DNA of 64,000 bases from SAR202 cluster bacterium bin22 (lineage in GTDB: Bacteria; Chloroflexota; Dehalococcoidia; Lucifugimonadales; UBA3495). Every line of letters starts with the position of its first letter. Position 1 is the stretch's first letter. The notes beneath the pieces are model-generated. The model ran no database searches, was not told the DNA's origin, and saw only the letters and a program-made list of their open reading frames with translations. Shown here piece after piece: positions 30,575-40,147 of the stretch. Location of the stretch: the NCBI GenBank assembly GCA_002238505.1, contig MPMM01000001.1, forward strand, positions 1 through 64,000. Reading direction: 5' to 3'. A program made the position numbers and the translations under genes.

Positions 30575-30841
30575 TTGTGTCGCCCCTTTAATCTGATTAA
30601 CCTCGGTGTTGGCTAATACTATTACACTCGCCTGCGGTTAAACAAGGACGGGGACTCTTGGGACTCCACCACTGAAGAAGCAGGAATTGCTATGCCCATG
30701 CCATTGGGTAAATGCAGGAAACGCGGACCTGCCGGGGCCTGACCCATTAAAGTTACGAAATACGGCATGGTAACTATCTGAATGCCGATAATAAGCCTAA
30801 ATTATAATCTATAGTTACGATAACATTAGTGAAATGCAGCA

Positions 30842-30859
30842 CAATGTTGACTAACATTG
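30842..30859. repeat. short palindromic site (candidate operator)
   Basis: caatgtt-gact-aacattg perfect inverted repeat in an AT-rich intergenic region. Confidence 0.4.
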
Positions 30860-30949
30860 CAAATTATGGATAAATGAACACGAACAACGAAATTACTGAA
30901 CAGGATGCTCCCTAGCCGGTTACTTAATATCGCTCTATTGGAGGGTATT

Positions 30950-31318
30950 ATGGTGACACAAGCCAAGCCCAGGGCACTGGTTATTGGCAATTATCGCGGA
31001 AGAGCCGGCGTTATAGACGCGCTGCGGGGCTCGGCCTTCCAGGTTATTGAAGCTACCGAGGGCCGACGCGGCATCAAGCATGTGTTGGAAGATGCTCCCA
31101 GTGTTGTCATTATCAGTGGTACTGCCAACGATGCAGGACACGTCAACCTTCTCCGCGCCATTCGCTGTCTCACCTCTGCGCCCATTCTGGTTATTGGCTC
31201 AGGTCGCGAGACTTGTGCTAACCAGTTTCTTCTCAATGGGGCCGATGGCTTTGTGCCCTTGTCCCGTTACCATGAAATGACCTCTGTTTACGTTACCACG
31301 CTATTGAGCCGTAACTAA
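30950..31318 (+). CDS. degenerate response-regulator receiver-like protein
   Basis: ALVIGNYRGRAGVIDALRGSAFQVIEA...VVIISG...LNGADGFVPLS; receiver-like pattern lacking the phospho-acceptor Asp; RBS ggaggg. Confidence 0.75.
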   Translation: MVTQAKPRALVIGNYRGRAGVIDALRGSAFQVIEATEGRRGIKHVLEDAPSVVIISGTANDAGHVNLLRAIRCLTSAPILVIGSGRETCANQFLLNGADGFVPLSRYHEMTSVYVTTLLSRN

Positions 31319-31442
31319 TTCTCCCAGGGTTCCATTCAGCCAGGGGACCGGTCCCAGACCGGGCTTTACCCCATAGTGGCTGATACCCTGCGCCGGAATT
31401 ACAGGCTCAGTAGAGAACGCAGAGCACTATTTAAGGAGGAGG

Positions 31443-31865
31443 ATGGAGATGGAGCTAAGAATCGAATGCCGTAATTTCAACCTTGGCAGAAGACTGGATA
31501 CCCTCGTGACCCGCAAGGTGGAGCAACTACTCCGCCACCTGCCGGATGTGGATGATGTGCGAGTGGAAATCACCCATGAGCCGACCAGGTCACGGCAGGA
31601 ACGCTACCAGGCCAAGCTTATAGTGAATGTCAGGGGCAGAGTGATACGCGCTGAGCGGAGAGGACCCTCGGCTTTGTCGGCAGTTCATAGCGCTGGGTCA
31701 ACCCTGGACAAATTGGCGGCGCGCTTCAAGGGCCAGGTTTACCGCAGCCTTCGGGCCCGTGATCAGGTTTCCATTGGGCAGCTTCAAGCCGATGAGGCTC
31801 TGGAACTGGACCGGGAATTGGCCCAAGAGTTTCTGGCGGAAGAAGACCCCGCGATAGTCTTCTAG
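31443..31865 (+). CDS. ribosome hibernation promoting factor (HPF/RaiA-like)
   Basis: MELRIECRNFNLGRRLDTLVTRKVEQLLRHLPDVDDVRVEITHE; RBS aaggagga. Confidence 0.8.
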   Translation: MEMELRIECRNFNLGRRLDTLVTRKVEQLLRHLPDVDDVRVEITHEPTRSRQERYQAKLIVNVRGRVIRAERRGPSALSAVHSAGSTLDKLAARFKGQVYRSLRARDQVSIGQLQADEALELDRELAQEFLAEEDPAIVF

Positions 31866-32016
31866 ACTCAACCCGAACTCTGTCAAGTGCGCCTTCAAAC
31901 ACTCGAGAGCCACACGTTTTAAGACCCGTTTGACATGGTCGATGTAGCGGCAATTGAATCGCCAGCCAGCAGAGTCCGGAAATTGGGTAAAGGTTGCGAT
32001 TCACAAAGGAGGCCAC

Positions 32017-32967
32017 ATGTACCAGAAGGTATTGATACCCCTGGACGGATCTAAGGAAGCTGAGGAAGTGTTTCCCCTGGTTAGAAACGAACTTGTAACC
32101 GACGGGGAGGTGATATTGCTCCAGGTAATTCCGCCTACACGGACCCAGATGGTGGGTGGCCATATCATCCTGGGCAGCCAACAGGAAGAGGCTGACAGGT
32201 TTGAAGCCATCGGGTACCTCAGGGCTCTGGTAAGGCAGCAGGCCTGGGACGCCGGTCAATGGCGGTTTGAAGTGGAGGTGGACAATTCGGTGTCCGAAGG
32301 TATCGTCCGTTTGGCCGACAGGGAACAGGTGGACCTGATTGCCATGTACACCCATGACCGCAAGCTTCTTGCCCGCCACATCAAGCGGAGCATCGCAAGG
32401 GAAGTCCAGCGTAAGGCAGCCGGCGAAGTCCGGGTATTTGGCACCCGGGAATTAGGTGAGCGTTCTGCGGAGGAGAGCGAAGCAGGTCAATCTCCGGATG
32501 TGGACTTCGGCATATATCGCCAGGTGGACGTATTCAGCGACTTGAACACCCAACAAATCGAGCGGGTAGTGGCCCTGGGAGAGCGGCAAAGTGTGCAATC
32601 CGGGGATCTGCTGGGCACCGGTGGCCAACTGGGCGAGCACATGTTTGTGATTCTGGAAGGAGAGGCCCATTTGAGTACCCATTCGGAAGTGGGAGAAATT
32701 TCCGTCAGAATCGCTCGCCCCGGCGAAGCCTTTCCACTGGCTGCCTTGTTGGGGTCAGGTACTCTGATTACTTCTGGAGAGGCCTTGACCGAAATGGAGG
32801 TCCTGGCCATACCCAGATCGGAACTGCTAATGCTGTGCTCTCGAGAACCGGAAATTGGTATGAGACTCTATGCGTCGGTGGGCAGACTATTTTCCAACAG
32901 GTACGCGGAGACCCTGACTCACCTTACTATCAGCGCCGCCCGCGAACTGCAGCGAGGCGACTCCTAG
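32017..32967 (+). CDS. universal stress protein domain fused to cyclic-nucleotide-binding-like domain
   Basis: MYQKVLIPLDGSKEAEEVFP (UspA start); C-terminal IYRQVDVFSDLNTQQIERVVALGERQSVQSGDLLGTGG (CAP_ED-like); RBS aaaggagg. Confidence 0.85.
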   Translation: MYQKVLIPLDGSKEAEEVFPLVRNELVTDGEVILLQVIPPTRTQMVGGHIILGSQQEEADRFEAIGYLRALVRQQAWDAGQWRFEVEVDNSVSEGIVRLADREQVDLIAMYTHDRKLLARHIKRSIAREVQRKAAGEVRVFGTRELGERSAEESEAGQSPDVDFGIYRQVDVFSDLNTQQIERVVALGERQSVQSGDLLGTGGQLGEHMFVILEGEAHLSTHSEVGEISVRIARPGEAFPLAALLGSGTLITSGEALTEMEVLAIPRSELLMLCSREPEIGMRLYASVGRLFSNRYAETLTHLTISAARELQRGDS

Positions 32968-33078
32968 GTCATACCCATGGCCTCCTGATGATATACTGTT
33001 GCGCGGTCTTGCGTTCGCAGGCCGGAAAAAGAACAGTCGAGAGCATTAGGGTCTCGAGAAACTACGGGGGCGGAAACT

Positions 33079-33306
33079 TTGAGTGTACACGCATACATAC
33101 TGTTGAATCTGGAGCCGTCTAAGACCCAGTCGGCCATTGAAAGGCTGAAAAGCTTGCCCGGCGCCGTGGTGCAAGAAGTTCTGGGCCCTTACGATGCGGT
33201 GATGGAGATCGAAGCTGATACCCAGGAGGACATTACCGGCATGCTTCGCAACCGCATCAGGCCAGTGGATGGCGTTTCTAATACCGTAACCTGCATCTGG
33301 CTTTAG
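33079..33306 (+). CDS. Lrp/AsnC ligand-binding (RAM) domain protein
   Basis: VHAYILLNLEPSKTQSAIERLKSLPGAVVQEVLGPYDAVMEIEADT; TTG start. Confidence 0.8.
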   Translation: MSVHAYILLNLEPSKTQSAIERLKSLPGAVVQEVLGPYDAVMEIEADTQEDITGMLRNRIRPVDGVSNTVTCIWL

Positions 33307-33388
33307 GTTCCTTATCGAGCAGGTCGGTATTCTTCAAATGAGCTTTGGCGTTCAACTGCGACCTAAATTCCATAGAGGAGCCAACTGG

Positions 33389-33715
33389 ATGTACGCGAGG
33401 ATGGTTTGGGGCCATCTGCGACCCGGCAGATGGGAAGACTACGAAAGCTACTACTACGAAAAGGTCTTTCCATTGAACGACAAAGTTGGCGGTCTGATGA
33501 GCCGGTCCATCCTCAGGGGCATTGATGGGGAAGATGAAGCGGTATCCCTCAGCATTTGGGATACGATGGACGACTTGCAACGTTATGAAGTGAGTAACCT
33601 CCGAAAGCAATTTGCGGACGACATCCAAACCAATTACACGTCCAGTTGGAGCTACATTACCGGCGAATACTGGGTGAAAACCTTTCAAATAGTGGACATC
33701 ACCCGTATTCAATAA
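33389..33715 (+). CDS. small ABM-like (dimeric alpha/beta barrel) protein
   Basis: MYARMVWGHLRPGRWEDYESYYYEKVFP...LSIWDTMDDLQRYE. Confidence 0.65.
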   Translation: MYARMVWGHLRPGRWEDYESYYYEKVFPLNDKVGGLMSRSILRGIDGEDEAVSLSIWDTMDDLQRYEVSNLRKQFADDIQTNYTSSWSYITGEYWVKTFQIVDITRIQ

Positions 33716-33739
33716 AGCCTGCCCGATATTTTCTTGGCC

Positions 33740-33775
33740 TTGGGCCCCGCACACAAGGTGCGGGGCCCAATTTTT
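33740..33775 (+). terminator. rho-independent terminator
   Basis: 13-bp stem ttgggccccgcac/gtgcggggcccaa then ttttt. Confidence 0.88.
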
Positions 33776-34013
33776 GGGCTACCCAAGTCAGGTAACTTAC
33801 TGATTGTCTTCTTGCAAAGTCTGAATCAGTGCACAATATGCCTTTCTATTACGAAACCTTTATAACAATTTGGTAATCTCTCTGAGTGGAGGTGAGTTCC
33901 TTCAAAAAATTGCAGCTAAACCAGCGAGTTGTGGTAATATACCGCCAAGTTTGGAGCGGCTCAAATTCAGGAAGGATGTCTGCTTTATGCGACCCTTTAC
34001 AGGAGGTACTTTT

Positions 34014-35837
34014 ATGGTTTCCAGTTGGTCACGTTTGTATAAGTTCATGGCCGCTTTTGGCATTATGGCTATGTTGTTCATAGTCGCCTGCGGTTCCGCC
34101 GCGCCAGAAACGGTGGAAGTGGTCAGAGAGGTTCCTGTGGAAAGAGAGGTAATTCGCGAAGTCCAGGTGGAAGTACCCGTAGAGAAGGAAGTTATCAGGG
34201 AAGTCGAAGTAGAGAAAACGGTCGTCGAAGAACGTGTGAAGGAAATCCAGGTGGACAAGATTCTGGTGGCCACGCCGACGCCGGCGCCGGCGCCGGAAGC
34301 TGCGGCTCAGTCTGAAGGTCACCTGCGGATCACCTACACGTCCATGGGCAGCGACGGCGTTTACCCCAAGGCGAGTAACGTCAATGCCGGCGGCAAAGAC
34401 GTAAACTCGTCCATGTATGACGTGGTAATTGGCTCCAACGCTCAGGGCGCATTCAGCAAGGACACCGGTATTGCCAATGACTGGTCTGTTTCCCCTGACG
34501 GCAAGGTGCACACTATCAACCTGCGTCAGGGCGTGATGTTCCACAACAACACCGAGGTTACTTCGGAAGATGTGATGTTCAGTGCGCTGGAAGTGATGGA
34601 AGAAGACGCGCAGAATGCTTTCATCAACGAGTTGACGCCTTTGTGGGACAGTTATGAGACACCGGATGCCAATACCTTCTTAATCAACTGTCATACTCCC
34701 TGCCTTTATGCTCCGTGGATTTTCTCGGGCGTACGCGGTACTGAGGGGATGGTAGTTCCCAAGGCCCACTACGAGGCAGTTGGTGAGGAAGAATTCGCCA
34801 AGGCTCCCATCGGCAGCGGTCCCTACAAGTTTGTGGACCAGGTCCTCGGCGCTTCAGTGGCGGTAGAGGCCATTGATGGCCCCCACTTCCGAGGCGGGGC
34901 CGGCGGCAGTGTACCCAAGTACGCTCAGATTACCTTCCTGGGTGTGTCTGAAGAGACCACCCGAATCGCCATGTTGAAGTCCGGCCAGACCGACGTAATC
35001 GACGTCAGCCGCGAGCGGATAGCCCCGCTGGCCGACGATGGTTTTAACATTTTCTACAAGGAACGGGCCCTGCTTTCCGGAATGTACTTCTTCCAGCAAT
35101 GGGAGGAAGGCAATCCCTTTGGAGACATCCGGGTGCGGGAGGCTTTGAACAAGGCCATCAACCGGGATGCAATCCTGGAGCATATCTTCCTGGGCCGAGG
35201 CAGCACCACGCTGTACCCCATGGGCAGCTATGCTTCCGAGAGTGGATATGATCCCGCCCAGAGTGGCTACCCGCATGACCCCGACCGGGCCCGGCAGTTG
35301 CTGACTGAAGCCGGTTACAATGACAGCAACCCGCTGGAGATCAAGCTGGCCATTTACTCCTTCGGAGGCATTGCCGAATTCCCTCGCATGATTGAGGCCA
35401 TTGGCGCCGACTTTGAAGCAGTTGGGGTGAAGGTCAACTTCCAGCCTACCGAATATGGAACCCTGCGAAGCATGCGGCGAGCATGGAGCCTCGGTGGCGG
35501 CTGGGTTGGTCCCTGGGGTACTCACAATCGGGCAGCCCCGGCTGAGATCCTGAGCATTGTGAAGGTGCTGAAGCACTCTGAAGCGCCTTACACCACTTAC
35601 AAGAATCCCGAGTTCGATGCAATCATGAACCAGGCCTTTGCCTCCACGGACCCGGATGAGGTTAAGGCGCTCATCAGCCAAATGCAGGAGCATCTGCTGG
35701 CCAACTACGACGGAATACCCCTGTTCGAGGTGGACTCGGCTTTTGCCGCCATCCCGGAAATCACTTATTGGAACACCGGGAAAGATTCTTACGACAATAA
35801 CGTCGACAGTCTCTTCTTCCCCGAACTCAGGTGGTAG
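34014..35837 (+). CDS. ABC transporter substrate-binding lipoprotein (SBP_bac_5-like)
   Basis: lipobox LFIVACG; WSVSPDGKVHTINLRQGVMFHNN; VREALNKAINRDAIL; RBS aggaggt. Confidence 0.92.
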   Translation: MVSSWSRLYKFMAAFGIMAMLFIVACGSAAPETVEVVREVPVEREVIREVQVEVPVEKEVIREVEVEKTVVEERVKEIQVDKILVATPTPAPAPEAAAQSEGHLRITYTSMGSDGVYPKASNVNAGGKDVNSSMYDVVIGSNAQGAFSKDTGIANDWSVSPDGKVHTINLRQGVMFHNNTEVTSEDVMFSALEVMEEDAQNAFINELTPLWDSYETPDANTFLINCHTPCLYAPWIFSGVRGTEGMVVPKAHYEAVGEEEFAKAPIGSGPYKFVDQVLGASVAVEAIDGPHFRGGAGGSVPKYAQITFLGVSEETTRIAMLKSGQTDVIDVSRERIAPLADDGFNIFYKERALLSGMYFFQQWEEGNPFGDIRVREALNKAINRDAILEHIFLGRGSTTLYPMGSYASESGYDPAQSGYPHDPDRARQLLTEAGYNDSNPLEIKLAIYSFGGIAEFPRMIEAIGADFEAVGVKVNFQPTEYGTLRSMRRAWSLGGGWVGPWGTHNRAAPAEILSIVKVLKHSEAPYTTYKNPEFDAIMNQAFASTDPDEVKALISQMQEHLLANYDGIPLFEVDSAFAAIPEITYWNTGKDSYDNNVDSLFFPELRW

Positions 35838-35870
35838 GATTCGTCATTGCCACTGCTACGTAGCAGATCA

Positions 35871-35893
35871 GGGGCGGGTCATAGACCCGCCCC
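35871..35893 (+). terminator. intergenic hairpin (possible attenuator between SBP and permease)
   Basis: ggggcgggtc-ata-gacccgcccc; no strong T tract. Confidence 0.5.
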
Positions 35894-35955
35894 AACAAAC
35901 CTGACCGGTTGATTCCATTGGAAATCTGGCAGCCGTCTACAGTAAAGGACGGATT

Positions 35956-36873
35956 ATGCAACGTTACATTGTAATGAGGGCAGGGCAATCGATAATTGCC
36001 CTCCTCATCCTGTCGATGATCATATTTGCCCTGGGCCGCTTCACGGGAGACCCGATAATTCTTCTGTTGCCACAGGAGGCCAGCCAGGAAACGGAAGACG
36101 CAATCCGTGCCCACTATGGCCTGGACCAGCCCTGGCCGGTCCAATACTGGAAGTTCATCAGCAACGCGGCGCGGTTTGAATTCGGTGTCTCAATAAAGTC
36201 CAAGCGTCCGGTTATGGACCTGATCGGTCCCAAGGTAATGAACTCGCTCAGGCTGGGCCTGGCGGGAATGGTTATCACCCTGGTAATAGGAATACCGTTA
36301 GGTGTGCTGGCCGCGGTTAAACGTGACACCTTTTTTGATGGCGGGGCAAAGCTGATTGCCATTTTAGGGCAGTCGCTGCCCCAGTTCTGGGTCGGAATAA
36401 TGTTGATCCAGTTCTTCACCGTACAGTTAGATCTGTTACCAGCAGCGGGAACCGGAGGAATTACCCACTACATCATGCCTGCCTTTACGCTGGGGTGGTG
36501 GGTGGCAGCGGCGGTGATGCGTTTGCTGCGCTCCAGTATGCTGGATGCGCTGGATGGCGAGTACATCAAGATGGCCCGGATTAAAGGCCTTCCGGAATAC
36601 AGGATCGTCTGGAAGCATACCTTCAAGAACGCCCTGATTCCGGTTTTGACCTTTGCCGGCACCTACCTGGCGACTTTCATAACCGGCGCGATCCTGGTAG
36701 AAACAGTCTTTGCCTGGCCGGGGCTTGGGCGCCTGGTTTATGACTCGATCATCTGGCGTGACTTCCCCGTCTTGCAGACGCTGGTGATGATGATTGCGGC
36801 CGTGGTCATCACAGTAAATCTGGCGGTGGACATAGCCTACGCATATATAGACCCCCGAATCCGATACAACTAG
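35956..36873 (+). CDS. peptide-type ABC transporter permease (DppB-like)
   Basis: MQRYIVMRAGQSIIALLILSMIIFALGRFTGDP; LDALDGEYIKMARIKGLPEYRIVWKHTFKNALIP. Confidence 0.93.
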   Translation: MQRYIVMRAGQSIIALLILSMIIFALGRFTGDPIILLLPQEASQETEDAIRAHYGLDQPWPVQYWKFISNAARFEFGVSIKSKRPVMDLIGPKVMNSLRLGLAGMVITLVIGIPLGVLAAVKRDTFFDGGAKLIAILGQSLPQFWVGIMLIQFFTVQLDLLPAAGTGGITHYIMPAFTLGWWVAAAVMRLLRSSMLDALDGEYIKMARIKGLPEYRIVWKHTFKNALIPVLTFAGTYLATFITGAILVETVFAWPGLGRLVYDSIIWRDFPVLQTLVMMIAAVVITVNLAVDIAYAYIDPRIRYN

Positions 36874-36889
36874 AAAGGAGGGCGAAACT

Positions 36890-37786
36890 TTGGCTACAAC
36901 AAGCACAGCGCTAGCCGGAAGAACTGCCTTCCGCGAACGGGGAAGGCAAGCGGCGGAGACCCTGAAGCGAGCGCCGTTGATACCGATGGCGATAATCATA
37001 ATTGTGGTGTTCACTGCTACCTTTGCACCCCTGCTGACACCCCACAGCACCACGCAGCCTTCACTGGCAGACCGACTTACCCCGCCTGTCTGGCAGGAAG
37101 GTGGGAGCTGGGAGAATCCTTTGGGCACCGATGCCCTGGGCCGAGACCTGGCAACTCGGCTGATGTATGGGGGGCGGGTGTCCATGCTGGTAGCCCTCTT
37201 CACCCTGGCTATTGGGGGAGGAATTGGGACGGCCATTGGCCTGGTGTCGGGCTACTTTGGCGGGAAGGTGGATGCGATATGTATGCGCAGCGCCGATAGC
37301 ACCCTGGCATTCCCCATAATTCTGTTTGCGATTCTCCTGGTAGTGGCGGTGGGGCCCAACCTGGCCAACGTGGTTGTGGCCATTGCACTGGTTCTGTGGG
37401 CCAGATATGCCAGGGTAGTTCGTGGAGAGGTCCTGGCCCTGAAGGAGAGGGACTTCATCGCACGGGCCAGGGTTGCAGGTTGTTCCCACTTACGCATATT
37501 GCTGTTCCACCTGTTCCCTAACACGGTGAACACCCTGCTGGTTCTGCTCACGTTGCAGGTAGGTTGGGTGATCATAGTTGAGGCTTCATTGAGCTTCCTG
37601 GGAGCGGGAATTCCACCCCCGACTCCGGCCTGGGGCAGCATGGTCTCAGACGGCCGGGAATACGTGGATACGGCCTGGTGGGTTTCGGCAATTCCTGGGC
37701 TGGCGATTATGCTGACGGTGGTGGCCTTTAACCTGTTTGGTGACTGGCTGCGGGACACACTGGACCCGAAGCTGCGGCAGGTGTAA
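36890..37786 (+). CDS. peptide-type ABC transporter permease (DppC-like)
   Basis: ENPLGTDALGRDLATRLMYGGRVSM; ARYARVVRGEVLALKERDFIARARVAGCS; TTG start after aaaggagg. Confidence 0.92.
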   Translation: MATTSTALAGRTAFRERGRQAAETLKRAPLIPMAIIIIVVFTATFAPLLTPHSTTQPSLADRLTPPVWQEGGSWENPLGTDALGRDLATRLMYGGRVSMLVALFTLAIGGGIGTAIGLVSGYFGGKVDAICMRSADSTLAFPIILFAILLVVAVGPNLANVVVAIALVLWARYARVVRGEVLALKERDFIARARVAGCSHLRILLFHLFPNTVNTLLVLLTLQVGWVIIVEASLSFLGAGIPPPTPAWGSMVSDGREYVDTAWWVSAIPGLAIMLTVVAFNLFGDWLRDTLDPKLRQV

Positions 37787-37793
37787 CACCAGC

Positions 37794-37827
37794 TATTCCA
37801 ACATGGATGGACAGGATTAACAGGATG
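37794..37827 (+). repeat. dispersed intergenic repeat, copy A
   Basis: tattccaacatggatggacaggattaacaggatg, near-identical to copy at 40925. Confidence 0.75.
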
Positions 37828-37851
37828 GGGCGGGTCATTGTGACCCGCCCC
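37827..37851 (+). terminator. terminator-like hairpin
   Basis: ggggcgggtca-ttg-tgacccgcccc then tcttcctatt. Confidence 0.65.
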
Positions 37852-37935
37852 TCTTCCTATTCTGTGGCATCACCGCCAGCCTGACTTCCCTCAGTGGAGG
37901 GCGACTGACTGGACGTTGAGGTGTCCCTTTAGTCT

Positions 37936-39636
37936 TTAGTCGTAGCGCACTCGCTCGGAACTGCTGGGGCCCCAGGGTGGGGGCGCGACTACATCCCAGT
38001 CGGAGACTACGTCCACCACGGCCGGGCGATTGGAGGCCAGGGCTTCGTCGATGGCGCTGGAGATGTTGGCCGGGTCGGTGACGCGGATGCCGAAGCAGCC
38101 CATGGACTCGGCAACCTTGGCGAGGTCCACATCGGTGAACTGCCACATGGCGTCAGCGTTCATGCCGGGATAATTGGCATTGACCACGCGCTCGTCGCCC
38201 ACGCGGCACTGGTTCAGGGAGCGGTTATCGTTGACCACGATGACAGCGTTTATGCCATAGCGGGCGGCCGTCTCAAGCTCGGAAACGTGGTACCAGAACC
38301 CGCCGTCTCCGGTATATGCCACCACCGGACGGTCGGGCAGGGCGCACTTGGCTCCCAACGCTGCGGGCAGGGCCCAGCCCAGGGAACCGGCGGCGCGAAT
38401 ATATTCCTGCTCTGCGTGGTGCAGTTCGATGTAAGCGCCGGTCCAGATTCCTGCGTGGCCGGTATCGGAGACCAGCATGGCGTCTGAAGGCAGATTGTCA
38501 GTGAATTCCTGGCAAAGGCGTTCCGGCCGGATGGGCTGGGCGTCGGAATGCCAGTCCGGCGAGACTTCATCACGGAACTCCTGCACAAGCTGCTGGATCC
38601 GCTCCACCCATTCCACGCGGGAAACAGGTTCCAGAGCTTCCACCAGGCGGGAAACGGTGGCCTTGGCATCGCCCTGTATGGCAACGGTAGTCGGGAAGCT
38701 GCGACCCAACTCTGAAGCGTCGATATCAATCTGGATGATCTTGGCCCCTGGCAGGGGAATGCGCCAGTCCAGGGTTACCTGGCTGCCCGTCTGGCTCCCG
38801 ATGAAAATCGCCAGGTCGGCCTCAGCGACCACGCGGTTGGCGCACCAGCGGGAGTAGGCGCCGCAGACTCCGACCGACAGGGGATGATTCTCGGGGATCG
38901 TGCCCTTGGCGTTGAGGGAAGTGGCCACCGGAATGTTTAGCATTTCAGCCAGCTTTACGACCTCTTCCTGGGCGCCGGAGGATGTGACGCCGCCACCGGC
39001 TACTATTACCGGTCTGCGAGATTCGGCCAGAACCTGGACTGTGCGCCGGATCAGATCGGGGCTGGGTTCCGGACGCAAAGTAGAACGCTTCATGAAGTCC
39101 TCTTCTATGATGACTTCCATGTCTGCCTCGCCGTTTTCGATAACCTCGCCCTGGATGCCCATGAAGTCCATATGTACCGGACCCGGGGTGCCGGAAGTGG
39201 ATTCACGGAAGGCCTGCCGCAACAGGTGTGGCAACTGCTCAACGGTGTCCACCGCTACGGAATACTTGGTGGTGGAGCTGAAGGGGCGGAAGTGATCAAT
39301 TTCCTGGTACGAGTTGCGGTACTGGTGGGAAAGAGGCCGGTGACCGGTGATGGCTATCACGGGAGAAAGGCCCAGGAAAGGGTCCTGCAGTCCGGCAGCC
39401 AGGTTGGCCGCGCCCACAGACTGGGCCATGCAAATGGCGGGGCCGTTGGAGGCGCGGGCGTATCCATCTGCCATGTAGGCAGCCGCCTTCTCGCCGTGGC
39501 ATACGATTCTCTCGATTCCGGCTATTTCCAGCTCCGCCAGTGTGCGGCGGGCTATGGAAGGGACGTAAAAAACATGAGTCAGGCCATACCCCTTAAAAGT
39601 TTCCGCCACAAACCTGGCGCCGCTCATTGTTGGCAT
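37936..39636 (-). CDS. thiamine-pyrophosphate-binding protein (acetolactate synthase-like)
   Basis: HGEKAAAYMADGYAR, GSLGWALPAALGAKCALPDRPVVAYTGDGGFWY, VIVVNDNRSLN. Confidence 0.92.
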   Translation of the reverse strand: MPTMSGARFVAETFKGYGLTHVFYVPSIARRTLAELEIAGIERIVCHGEKAAAYMADGYARASNGPAICMAQSVGAANLAAGLQDPFLGLSPVIAITGHRPLSHQYRNSYQEIDHFRPFSSTTKYSVAVDTVEQLPHLLRQAFRESTSGTPGPVHMDFMGIQGEVIENGEADMEVIIEEDFMKRSTLRPEPSPDLIRRTVQVLAESRRPVIVAGGGVTSSGAQEEVVKLAEMLNIPVATSLNAKGTIPENHPLSVGVCGAYSRWCANRVVAEADLAIFIGSQTGSQVTLDWRIPLPGAKIIQIDIDASELGRSFPTTVAIQGDAKATVSRLVEALEPVSRVEWVERIQQLVQEFRDEVSPDWHSDAQPIRPERLCQEFTDNLPSDAMLVSDTGHAGIWTGAYIELHHAEQEYIRAAGSLGWALPAALGAKCALPDRPVVAYTGDGGFWYHVSELETAARYGINAVIVVNDNRSLNQCRVGDERVVNANYPGMNADAMWQFTDVDLAKVAESMGCFGIRVTDPANISSAIDEALASNRPAVVDVVSDWDVVAPPPWGPSSSERVRYD

Positions 39637-40147
39637 GTTTGGACCTCCAATTTATTCCTGTGGTTAGTCGGCTGAACATTAGCACCATACCTAGCTACAG
39701 TCAACCAAAGGAAACCAGGCGCGGCAAGCGAAATTATTGCCTCTAAAGCTCTTGCCAATGTCTTGGGAGAAAAAAGTTTTCTTCCTGTTATTTCCTGTCA
39801 TTTCCACCTGTTTCGTATCTGAAAGTAAGCTAACAATGAAAGGGAGTGACAGGCAGATGAAAGCATTTCCGTGCTCCTGGACCCACCCCTCCTTCGCAGG
39901 AGAACTGGGAGCAGTTGGACCCGACCGGGGTAAGTTGACCCCTTCATGACACTTTTAATGATAGTAAATGCTTGCACGCTGAGGAAAGGGGGGAATGTCA
40001 GTAGTGCAAGTCCAGGCTTTGATAAAAGAGGCGACAAGAGCAATGCTGGAACTGGTCTGGGAAACTACGAGAGTAAGTTTGACTTCCAATACCCGTTACC
40101 ATACACTCTAGCGCGCCAATCAAACGGGATAACATAAGGAGACAGGA

